Source: Gentiana macrophylla
Lineage: Eukaryota; Streptophyta; Magnoliopsida; Gentianales; Gentianaceae
Direction: 5' to 3'
NCBI GenBank assembly: GCA_026214975.1
Contig: JAOBSW010000041.1
Span: forward strand, 434,001 to 498,000
DNA length: 64,000 nucleotides
A model generated the notes under the pieces. It did not search any database and was not told the DNA's origin. It saw only the letters and a list, made by a program, of their open reading frames with translations. Below, one piece after another: positions 34,691 through 44,112 of the stretch (position 1 is the first letter of the stretch; the number at the start of each line of letters is the position of its first letter). Both the position numbers and the translations under genes were made by a program.

Positions 34691-35521
34691 ACTACCTCTC
34701 ACTAAGCTTTTGATCGTCCCATGCAAAAAGGCGAAAAGAAAAAACAAAATCCCGACCAATACACAAGTTAATTAAAAATAGTAATGCCTCACATAGTCAA
34801 GATAAATATCATGACCACTCATACACATAAGTAATACATTAAACAATATTCATGTCATGAACCAGTGTGTGTGCAATAACTCCTCGATCTCTAGTAATGC
34901 ATTCACATTACGTCAACCCATAGTCTAACTAACCAGTCACGAACATGCTTTTCCCTTTATGCCATTTATTTTATTAATTGATTTTTACTTTTATTGCTTA
35001 GGTCAAGTCAATTGAGCAAGGGGGATCGAGAACCGAGTATTGCTCTTAGGCTCACGTTTATCGGTCGATTATTTTTTGTGCAAGGGTCGTGCGTCTTACA
35101 CTCCATCGACTCCGCTTTGGCAAAGAGAATATAGATATATATATCGTGCAATTTATTTCTCTTTCTTGGCGGGTGAACGCTCATAATTCTATCTATCCTC
35201 ATGGTCTCACTCTTGATAAACTACCGAATCCGTAATTCCTTAGCCCTTCTAAAAACCACAACTTGACCCAAATTACCATAGGTAGAACAGAATTCGAGAT
35301 AAAGCTAGGGTCAACTCTAGTCAAAGTATTGTGCTATCTACTGAACTCCAAGGAAAGTGAGTTATAGGTGCTTAAAATGGTGGTTCATAAACAGAATATG
35401 CGCTTAATACGCCACTACTTCAGAAGTGGGCACGACTTTTACTTATACATAGTGGAACAAAGGTGTAATTAATTAACTTCAAAAGGTCGAAGATGTCATC
35501 TTTTTTACCCTCCACTTAATG
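34691..35521 (-). other. 3' non-coding region and polypurine tract of the Athila-like element
   Basis: On the minus strand GGGACGATCAAAAGCTTAG and GTGAGAGGTAG run up to the LTR start TGATAACACC, resembling the GGGACnAGCAAAA...PPT arrangement of Athila elements. The rest holds no gene. The words TACCCTCCACTTAAT at 35507 and 35543 form a short direct repeat beside the left duplication breakpoint. Confidence 0.7.
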
Positions 35522-35892
35522 AAAAGCTATGTGACGCTCCTACCCTCCACTTAATCGAAAAATTTTCCCCAATGAGAAGATAAAAATATAAAACGAAAAA
35601 GGAACTTATCTTCGTTAAGGGCGGAGCAACGAAATGAAATGGATTTCCAAAATATTCAACGGGCGTCGTAGAATAAGTCCTCGAAAAAATCTATGCTAAA
35701 TAACTCGAACAAACCAAGAAGAACTTGGGTAACAATAACTGTATAATAAAATTGTGGCAGTAAAAGAGAAATTAAATTACTCCAAACAATTTAAGCCGAC
35801 AAAATCATCATATTATTAAAAAGTCTCCTACATTACTAGATAGGAAAAATAAAAAATAAAAATACTAGAAATGGAAAATAACAACAAGGAAA

Positions 35893-36897
35893 GAAACTAG
35901 TCCTCATTGAAATATTCCTCCAGTCATCTCTTGGCTCGAAACCAGGAGGTGGTCCAGAAGTGGAGGTAGCAGCAGCGGAAGAAGACGCTGCATGACGTGG
36001 TGCAGTCTTAGGTGGTGGGGTCGAAGGAGGAACGCCTAAAAAGTCCATCATTTTGTCCATTTTGCGATGCAAGCTTTCAATCTCTCTTGCATTCTCCTCA
36101 ATTAAATCTCTCTGAGATCGAGCCCCCCGTGGACCGGAGTGCGCTCTCGCTCGGCTCTTTGACCCACTCGTCTTGGAGCTCGTGAAACCGACTGTGAGCT
36201 TATCTTCAGTTCAGCCTTCCCAATCATCACTGACTAGAACCGTAACCTCGTTCTCCACAGCGAACATAACTATCATCGGGCCATAAGGAAGCTGCTCTCG
36301 CTCGAACTCATTGGCAATCTCCAGGATGCGATTATTCATTAGGAGGCTGATGTTAACTAGAGATTCCTGCTCCAGATATAACATCAATTCTGCCCGCCTC
36401 AGTGTACAGATGCCGTATGCTTGGTCGGTAGAACGCGGGAACAGACAAACCTATTCAACATCTTCCTATCCCATGATAGGTTATTCTATATGAAGATGGT
36501 GGGGACTCCTATCGGATTGCGCTTCCATTCCACCCCAAAAGTACTCAGCAATCATCTGCATCCTCTCAAAATCATTAACATTGGAGGAGGATGTATACTC
36601 CTCTGGGCCCACTGGTGGGTTGCGCACCTCATAGTACTCGTTGATCTGCTCGATGGTGAAATCCACTTTCACCCCCTGGACCATAGCAAACGTAGCTCCT
36701 GGGTTATGTGCCAAATACACGTAGAACTCTCGCATCACCGTAGCATTGAACCGGCTTGGTGCCTCCGCCATGTCTAGAATGTCGTGATATTTCAAGGCTC
36801 TTGGTAGAATAGAACCACAATCCTCCAAGTCGATGCCACACTCACGGGCAACAGGTCGTCCGTTCCAATGACCTCGGAATGACTCATAGATCTCCAA
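35893..36897 (-). pseudogene. Plant transposon-protein gene of the Athila-like element
   Basis: The best open part is 36481-36897: MEIYESFRGHW, then PRALKYHDILDMAEAP, VMREFYVYLAHN, MVQGVKVDFTIEQINEYYEV and ERMQMIAEYFWG. The arrangement (REFY, GVKVDFT, a final helix) resembles the putative plant transposon protein domain found in many plant LTR elements. Further 3', broken frames give an RDLIEEN/LHRKMDKMMDFL helix and a proline/serine-rich tail GPPPGFEPRDDW near 35900-36070. A one-base change near 36535 shifts the frame. Role unknown. Confidence 0.72.
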
Positions 36898-36983
36898 AGA
36901 GTCGAACTATTCAACCTCGTCTATTAAGGGGTTGGAATCTCCATATTACAACCTGATGATCACTCGGGAGATGAACAGTTCTG

Positions 36984-37595
36984 CTATGTTTGGGACCCAT
37001 CAGTGCTGATAAAAGAGACTGCTAAAGACACTGAATCTGCTAACACGCGATTAATCGCCAGTAGGGTCTGATTAATCGTGCCTAAAATTTCCTGATTTTT
37101 TCTGGGACAGTGCTGCAGATGATGGAAGAAGATGAACTGCAGCAACAACGACGTTACAGCTGCACCACACAGCAACAGAGGATGGAAATAGGGTGTTTTG
37201 GATGTTGAGATGGAAGGAAAATGGTTAATAATAGTGGTGGTAATGGTGGTGGTGTTTGGCCGAGATTTATGAAGAACAAAAATAAGAGGAGAATTTGGTG
37301 ATGAAGAAAAAGAAGATTGTTGAAGATGAAGAATAATGGTGGTGAATGGGTGTTTATATAGGAGAAAAAGATAGGACATGGGAGGATTTAGTGGGATAGT
37401 AGGATAGAGGAGTAATGGTGGTGATGGAATTGAGGGGGTGATCGATGGGATTGAGGAGGTGGAGTAATGGTGGAGTGTGGGAAAGGAGGAAATGATGGAA
37501 AAGAGGAAAAAGGGGCGGCTGCTCTGACTGGTGGCTGACCGATGCAACGCGTATCCGTCACATGTCATCGAAGGGTCTGATCTTAAATCTGACAC
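36984..37595 (-). other. Low-complexity S/P/H/T-rich frame (copy 2)
   Basis: Open for 203 residues on the minus strand through GATGGTGG and GGAGGTGG repeats. Composition (runs of Ser, Pro, His, Thr) and its position between two element genes suggest spacer DNA. In copy 1 the frame is broken. Confidence 0.4.
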
Positions 37596-38130
37596 ACAAA
37601 AACCGATAAAACCCAGCTCGATTAACCGGGGGGTATGTCTGATTAATCAGGGCCAAATTTTCTCCATATTTTCTTATCTCCTATTATGCACACCTTACAG
37701 TAACTTGCTGCTCAATCCTGACCTCAAATAACAAGTTCTTACTCTTTCTTTTGTTATTTCTGACTCAATCCTAACCTACCTCACTAGATACCACAACGAG
37801 TAAAAAAAACCTTCCCAACATCCATCGGTTTCAAGCCTAGGGGTGTAGTAGGATGAAAAAAACTCGTCATTTCATCCGGTTACTTTTATTGATTCACTTC
37901 CTAACTAAGAGTTCAAGAGATAGTTCTGAGTTTATAGTCACCAACTAGACTTACCTTCGGATATTCATTCAGTCAAAGGTCGGGGATTTAACTCGCCAAA
38001 CTTGCACTTTCGAGGTCTTAACCGTCATGCACTTCCCTTCTCGTTTGCTTTTATCCTCTAGGAGTGCTATCTCTCAGTTTTCCGTAGAATCTTTCTGAGC
38101 TCTCTTCCTTGCATGTCTCGCTCTCTTTGC

Positions 38131-38802
38131 TCATGCACTAGGTCTACCCCTTCTTCGAGACTTAACCTTTATGTCTAAGTATTCCACATTCTCTCGTGTC
38201 GGCTCTATCTCATCACTACGTAATATGGACAGATTGACTTCCGCAAGCGTCTCATTGTGGTCCTTCACCGCGTGTTCTCTAACCAGTAATCTCATAAACT
38301 CCTGCTCACAGGTTTCTACAAGAACTTCTCGATGCCTAGAATTCTCATCCTTTATCTCCACAAATTTAATGTCTCCAGAACCATAGGTCATCATGCAGCG
38401 TTCATGCCTATTGTCTAGGGGTTCTAGGATATCTCGGTTGGTTGCTAAGAAGGGCCGTCCTAATAAAACTTGCTCACTAGGATCCTCTGGTACGTTTAGG
38501 ACTATGAAATCTATAAGGAACATGAATCCTCCTCTCCTTCCTTGATCTCGCAACTTCAACAAACCAGCTGGCATATCTAGGGTTCGATCGACAAATGTCA
38601 TGGACCGTGTTTGGTCCAAGGTTACCTGAATCTTGACTTTTTGACAGATTGAAAAAAGAAGAATGTTGCAACTCAAACCGGAGTTGCAGAGTCCTAATCC
38701 TATAGATACTCTGTTAATCGATATCGGGAGTCGAAACGTCCCTGGGTCTCCTAGCTTGCCTACTGTATCCGAGTCCGGGTAATCCTCAGGCTCGAAAAAC
38801 AT
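38131..38802 (-). CDS. Athila-type aspartic protease-like frame, catalytic Asp replaced
   Basis: 223 residues open on the minus strand, extending upstream without a stop (IELIDISPDYDFDDLEEDP). Blocks in order: KLGDPGTFRLPISI, GLGLCNSGLSCNILLFSICQ, TLDMPAGLLKLRD, MFLIDFIVLNVPEDPSEQ, VLLGRPFLATN, then a charged tail ending SRRRGRP. The layout matches the gag-linked protease of Athila elements. The active-site CDxG reads CNSG, so the catalytic Asp is missing and the enzyme is probably dead. No pol follows. Confidence 0.82.
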   Translation of the reverse strand: MFFEPEDYPDSDTVGKLGDPGTFRLPISINRVSIGLGLCNSGLSCNILLFSICQKVKIQVTLDQTRSMTFVDRTLDMPAGLLKLRDQGRRGGFMFLIDFIVLNVPEDPSEQVLLGRPFLATNRDILEPLDNRHERCMMTYGSGDIKFVEIKDENSRHREVLVETCEQEFMRLLVREHAVKDHNETLAEVNLSILRSDEIEPTRENVEYLDIKVKSRRRGRPSA

Positions 38803-39378
38803 AGTATCGGGATCCTCTTCCAGATCATCGAAATCATAATCAGGAGATATGTCTATTAACTCAATAGAAAACTCACCTGGGCGATAAGTTTCGTACTCCT
38901 GCGGGTTCTGTCACTTCATGTTTGAGTGCTTTTTTCCTCCTCCACTCGTTTCTTATCCACTTCAGTCTTGGTCTCGACCTTTGAGCCTGGGTACATGGAG
39001 ATTGGTTTGATGTTCAATACTTTACGAGGAATGGTGTTTGACTGGTTTTGCCATTTTCAACTCCTGCTGAATGAATATCCGAAGTGTCCCGTGATTCCTG
39101 TGAAATAGACAAAAGAAAAACAAAGAAAACAGTTAGCAACTTCCACCTCAGTTGGGATTAGACCCAACTATTATGGACCTACTAACTAGAACTAACAAGG
39201 ATATACACAGAAATATAGAGGCTGTCAGAATTTGATTTTTCGGACCGCGATTAATCGGGAGTAACCCACGATTAATCGGGCTCAGAATTTCTTATTCTGG
39301 CAGTAAAACAATGCAGGTTTATTTCAGGACGACAACTTCTTAATTAGAGTTAAATATGTTTATCCTTGAAATTGCCAT

Positions 39379-39397
39379 TGTCTCGGCAACAGCGCCA
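39379..39397 (-). other. Primer binding site, tRNA-Asp type (copy 2)
   Basis: On the minus strand TGGCGCTGTTGCCGAGACA, six bases after the LTR. Same as copy 1. Confidence 0.82.
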
Positions 39398-39403
39398 AAA
39401 GCT

Positions 39404-40811
39404 TGATCGCGTGTAAGTCTCTTGATACTAGCAAGAGTACTAGGTCAATCGTAGTATAGCAACGGCGAATCAAGGTCGATCCCACAGAGACAATGCAACT
39501 CAAGTATAATCGAACTCAATCTAATTGAGAAGGCAAATACGGTCATTGACCAACAATAACAGAGAAACAAACATGGTATTCCTTCCCCATCCCCACCTAT
39601 CTACTAACTTGGTATAGTTAATCCGTATGTTTACTTCCCCACATAATTTCCTTAAATTAATTAAAGTTTTAATTCAGTTTAGCTACGGGTGCATCTCCTA
39701 CTCCTATCTACTTCCATTTGCAAGGAAATCAGCCAATCTATACGCTACTTACATCCTTCGTTGGTTGTATTAGCCCATACGCAATAAGAGATCTGAGATG
39801 CCGGCACAAGACCGAAAACCTCTAAGCGACTATCGAAAATGACTAGCACGATCCTAGGGATCCATCAAGACTATGTCCTAACTAACACGTCACCTTCCAA
39901 GTCCTTCGTGTTAATTTACGATACACAAATATTAGATTGGCGGACTAAGTAATCGTTTTAATGAATCATGTCGATCAACGTAATGGCGCTGAGTCTCTAG
40001 ATTAGGGTTTCTAAATATTTCCTGGTAAATCGGTAGTATAGACCGCCGATTTACCGAGAGCGGCGGTTCCTACTCTGGAATCTACATTGCTTCGTATTGA
40101 TTATTTCAAGTAAATTATGGGGTTGTTAAACATGCAGATTAACTATAACACATAAATACAAGTAGACCTACCATAATAAAGACATAAAGGAACATTCAAA
40201 GCTTCATACCTTCGGTTAAGGAGATCTAGCTTGATCTACTCAAGCTAGAGACGGCGTGGAAGGGAGGAAACCAGAAAATAAATCACCAAAAGCTAAAGAA
40301 ACTTTATTTCATCAAACTTGATAATAATGTATGATATGATTTGAATGAATATGACAACTCTATAATAAAATGAGTTTCTGCTTTATATAGATACAATAGC
40401 CGACTTATGGCTCAAATAAACCCTAACCGACCTAGCAGATGGGCAGAATTCAGTTTCATGTCCTCCAAGCCCTCGATTAATCGGGCCTAGCCCACGGTTA
40501 ATCGGGCTTATTTTTCTTTCTTTTTTCTGGCAGATCTCTTCTTGGACTTTCTTCACTTGGCCCAATGCTCTTCTCTCGGTACAGATCCATCCACAGCTGC
40601 TCCGGATTGCAGTACATCTGAAAAGTGTATAAAACAAGACGAAACAGTACCAAATCTATGGGATAATAACACAGATGCAGTATCGTAAACCTAAAATCAT
40701 GCACATAGAATTTAACACTATTCCATATGATAAATAGCCTATCTATCTGCTCTCGAGTACAATTCGGGGTAAATAAATGTATAATTAATGGTAATATTTA
40801 GGGCGTTATCA
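39404..40811 (-). repeat. 5' LTR of the Athila-like element (1408 bp)
   Basis: TGATCGCGTG...GGGCGTTATCA. Paired dyads at 40474 and 40495. Small differences from copy 1 cluster at CAG/CTG (for example GCAGCTATC becoming GCGACTATC near 39826). Confidence 0.93.
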
Positions 40812-41595
40812 GGAGGTTTCCCTGGATTCAGCGCAACAAGTCTTGTCGATCAGTCAGCGGCTATGGATCCCGCCACCAAACAAGCTATTCTCCAGGTAGT
40901 ACAGCCAGGAGATGGCGATACAGAAGAAAATACGGGAGGGAAAAAGCCCTCTAATCAAGGGAAGAGAAAGCAAGATGAAGAGATATGTCTCGAACAAGGG
41001 AAAGAAGCCACTGGATGCCCGGGTTAGGGAAGCCGCTCGGGCGGAAGTAAATGCCATGATGGGTAAAAAGAAGGATGAGTTCTCTTTCGCTTCACCGTTC
41101 ACTAAACAAATAGATGATTACGATCGACCTGTCGGATTCAAAGTTCCCAAGTTAGATCCTTATGATGGTTCTAAGGACCCATCGGATCACCTTTTTCAAG
41201 ACATCACACGAGATGGGCTTGTTTAGCGCGCCGGATGAGATGAAGTGCAAAAGCCTTCCTACGTTCTCGACGGGCCGAGCTCGTGAATGGTTCCGGAAAC
41301 TTCCGCCAAGGTCGATTTCTAAGTTTTTGAGTTGGGTAGATTGTTCCTCAACGCTTTTATTACGGCAAAACCGTTTCAAAGGAACACCTCCCATCTTCTC
41401 ACCATCAAGCAAAGAAAGAGGAATATGTCCTTCAATATCTTAAAAGGTTCAACGAAAAATCCATTACAGGTCATGAACGGCGACGATCCCCTGCTCATTG
41501 CGTCATTTGTAGCCGGCTTACACCAAGGGAGGTTGCATGGAAAGTTGAACAACAAACTCCCTAGTTCAATGGAGGACTTATATGGTTTTAAATAA
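40812..41595 (+). pseudogene. Right piece of the gag split by Athila (copy 2)
   Basis: Continues the gag begun at 33161. The same core blocks as at 27182-28048 are present but spread over several frames (shifts near 40990, 41200, 41265, 41410 and 41462). Alignment with the other two gag copies shows many of the shifts fall on CAG or CTG. It ends near 41580 in AT-rich unrelated DNA. Confidence 0.87.
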
Positions 41596-42039
41596 AATAC
41601 AAAAGTTGATTGATGTTGAAAAGATTAAAATTTATAAACAATTGTTTGTTGAATCATCATTGAATGAAGAATCTAAATAAGAAAATAGTTTTGCTAAATT
41701 ACAATATTGTTACTTGCCGAGTCATATACAAAATATCTTCCTTTTTATTTTTTTTATTTTTTTTTTTGGCAAAATATAAAAAAAAAATGAATAATGTTGT
41801 AATTTTAAGAAAAATATATCAAACAGCCGTGTTGGGGAGTGTCGTCTCCGTATTGAAAAGGTGCCTCACCGTGTTGGGAAATGTCGACAACGTATTGAAA
41901 AAGTGTCGTGTTGTGCTAGTAATTAACATTCTTTTTTGAAACAGGTAATTAACAATTTTAATAATATTAGAAAAGATGTGTCGTGTCGGACGGACACATG
42001 TCAGGAGCGTGTTGTGTCAAAAATTGTGTCCGATAGTGC
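41596..42039. other. AT-rich spacer (copy 2)
   Basis: Same as 23966-24410. No gene; T/A runs and GTGTCG-type words. Confidence 0.4.
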
Positions 42040-42234
42040 CAGGGGCGGCTCCACCTTAGAGTGATATAGGTCAACCGACCTGCTAAAACAATATTATAGG
42101 AGAATTTTTTTCAGGTACATATATATCTGGGATTAACCCGTTTATGTTTTTGTATTGACCCGTATTGAGCTAGAATGTACTCATAAAATATGATGAATTT
42201 TCGACCCGTATACCTAAATTTCTGGAGCCGCCTG
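42040..42234. mobile_element. hAT-type MITE (copy 2), 195 bp
   Basis: Same ends and length as 24411-24605. Confidence 0.6.
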
Positions 42235-42322
42235 CGCACGACTTCTAGAAGGTTTTACTTAAAAAAATTATTCTAAAAAAATATACATATATAACCCCTA
42301 GAAAAATTTACGGATGTATATA

Positions 42323-43311
42323 GAGACCCTTTATTCGCACCACAACAATCTACTACAATATCACAGTATAATGAAAAAATGTGTCATTTAAACACCAATT
42401 ACTAAATCTACCTCTACACCATATATATATATTTTTTTTTTGAAGAAACACATTTCCTATTCAAAGTAAACAAAAAAGGGACTTTTAAGAAGCATTTTTT
42501 ACTACTTTTTATTATCTTCATTTTCTCTTCTTCATCATTACTATTTTGCTACATTCTATATTTTTTTAGCCCATGTTCTTTATTAAAAAACACACATGAT
42601 GGGTTTTTCTTCCCCAGGTATGGCGGTACAAATAGGGGAAAAAAAGTGGAGGTACTTTTAGATAGAAAACCAGTTGATCCAGCAATAGAATGGTCTTATT
42701 TTCAAGGAAATCCACGACATTTCTCAATTCCATTTATGGTTTTTTGTTGAGGAAATAAGAGAAAGAAGAATTAAGTTGCAGATATAAAGAAAATAATGAG
42801 AATATATATTTCAGTCATGAAGAGAGGGAAGAATGGAGGGTGGGATTCAAATCGGGGTGGGGGTTCAGATCGGGTCGGAGGAGCAGGGGTTTATATCGGG
42901 GAGGCGACTTTGATTTTTGGGTGGGGGTAGGAGAGTTTCGGATCGGGAGGGGAGTATGGGGCAGTTGGTTTCCGGATCGGGGAGGGGGAGTAGAGAGGGA
43001 GAATGGTAGTGGTAGATGAAACGGTTTGAGGTGTAGGATGGTGGAAATTGGTGGTGGTGGTGGGTGGAGAATAGAAGATTGGAGGAAGATGGACTGATTT
43101 ATTATTTTGGAAGTGTTGGACTAATTTTGTTATACAAATGGGTGTGGAAATAGTATAAAAAAATGATGTAAAATTAGATTATGTGGTGTAAATAAGAAAT
43201 TAAAATATTTTAAAAATCAATGTGGTGCAAAGTAGAATTTTACTGGTGGGTGTGATGTAAAGAATAGAGTGGTGCAACGGTAGGTTTACTGTGGTGCGAA
43301 AAAAAACTCTC
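42323..43311. mobile_element. Pack-MULE-like element, 989 bp
   Basis: Terminal inverted repeats: GAGACC...CGCACCACA on the left, and its inverse TGTGGTGCG...CTCTC on the right, extending imperfectly over about 60 bp. The interior 42820-43080 is G-rich (GATCGGG, GGTGGTGG) and contrasts with AT-rich surroundings, as in elements that captured a coding fragment. I could not name the source gene. The target duplication is unclear. Confidence 0.6.
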
Positions 43312-43435
43312 TATATTTAGGATTTACTATTTATGCATGTTTTTCAACCAAAAAAATAAATAGACGGCTTCTATCGGCACCACGAAAATACTCACGGCAC
43401 CACAATCACTTTTGGCACCCTATAAATCAGTTTTG

Positions 43436-43640
43436 ACACCACATTGAATTTTGTTATTATTTCTTTACTCCCACACCACCAAAAAGATATTAAAATTACT
43501 CTCTAGACCACAAAAACATAAACTACAATTTAGTCCTTGAAAAATAATAATTGCACAAATTAACCTTCTATAATCTACCATTACAATTAATCACCAAAAC
43601 TTAAAATAATCTGACAACATTAATCCCATACTACCACTTT
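43436..43640. repeat. Left terminal inverted region of the MULE
   Basis: Contains GACACCACATTG, TTGTTATTATTT, CACACCACCAAAAAGA, CAATTTAGTCCTT and AAATTAACC, which recur inverted and in the same order at the right side. The outer end is not certain; related CACCAC words extend out to 43377. Confidence 0.5.
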
Positions 43641-43855
43641 CATATCTTAACATCACCATATCATCTTCATTCTTAAAAACTAAACCCTCCATAATCTTCA
43701 TCTTCTTCAACCTTCCAACACAAAAAAATCCATAAACCTCAAGATAAACCCATGCTTTTATGGAGAATGTTCATGCTTTTGTGCGTTCTCCGATGGGATA
43801 TAGGGTTTCGCCGGCGTCTCTTTACGTAACCGGGCGTCCCTGTTCTGAAGCCCAA

Positions 43856-44034
43856 AACGTCAGATACTCCGACGTTACGTTGCACTCTCAACGTCCTGGT
43901 TACCAACGTTGTAAGTGATTATGGGTGTCCTATTGGGGGACGTTTGTAAGCCAGAGGCTTATGTTTTGGTAGATGTCTTGACGTCACCTGTCTTGACTCC
44001 CTGGATCACTCACAACGTCTACAACTCCGACGTT
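43856..44034. repeat. ACGTC dyad island 1 (5' of the transposase)
   Basis: Four copies of a 21-bp imperfect palindrome, AACGTC-N9-GACGTT, at 43856, 43890, 43924 and 44014. The first three start exactly 34 bp apart. The region has about ten ACGT cores in 240 bp. It lies just upstream of the first visible transposase exon, so it may be promoter or transposase-binding DNA. Confidence 0.85.
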
Positions 44035-44112
44035 ACAGACAATCAGACTGGTTTTACCACTTCTTCGTATTGGCATACACTTAACTTGTTGGTTTTTATA
44101 TTATTTGCATAG

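Larger units (their letters stand above)
33275..40811 (-). mobile_element. Complete Athila-like element inserted in gag, 7537 bp
   Basis: Minus orientation: 5' LTR 39404-40811, tRNA-Asp-type primer site, protease-like gene, low-complexity spacer, plant transposon-protein gene, long 3' non-coding region, polypurine tract, 3' LTR 33275-34690. Both flanks are GGAGG (33270-33274 and 40812-40816), a perfect target duplication. The uninterrupted target is seen at 27290-27310. No reverse transcriptase, RNase H or integrase is present, so the element is non-autonomous. The LTRs differ from each other more than the two duplicated copies of the 5' LTR do, so insertion predates the segmental duplication. 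Confidence 0.93.
35522..43093. repeat. Segmental duplication, copy 2 (pairs with 17924-25536)
   Basis: Direct copy 17.6 kb downstream of copy 1. It starts inside the Athila interior, runs through the 5' LTR and the gag target, and ends inside the Pack-MULE-like element. Here both interrupted elements continue past the breakpoints (Athila to its 3' LTR, MULE-like to its right terminal repeat), so copy 2 is probably the original and copy 1 the derived piece. Confidence 0.92.

Noticed and set aside
43915..44112. 65-residue plus-strand ORF before the transposase
   Set aside because: It overlaps the palindrome island, and the acceptor at 44112 suggests it is not in the same exon; no domain.
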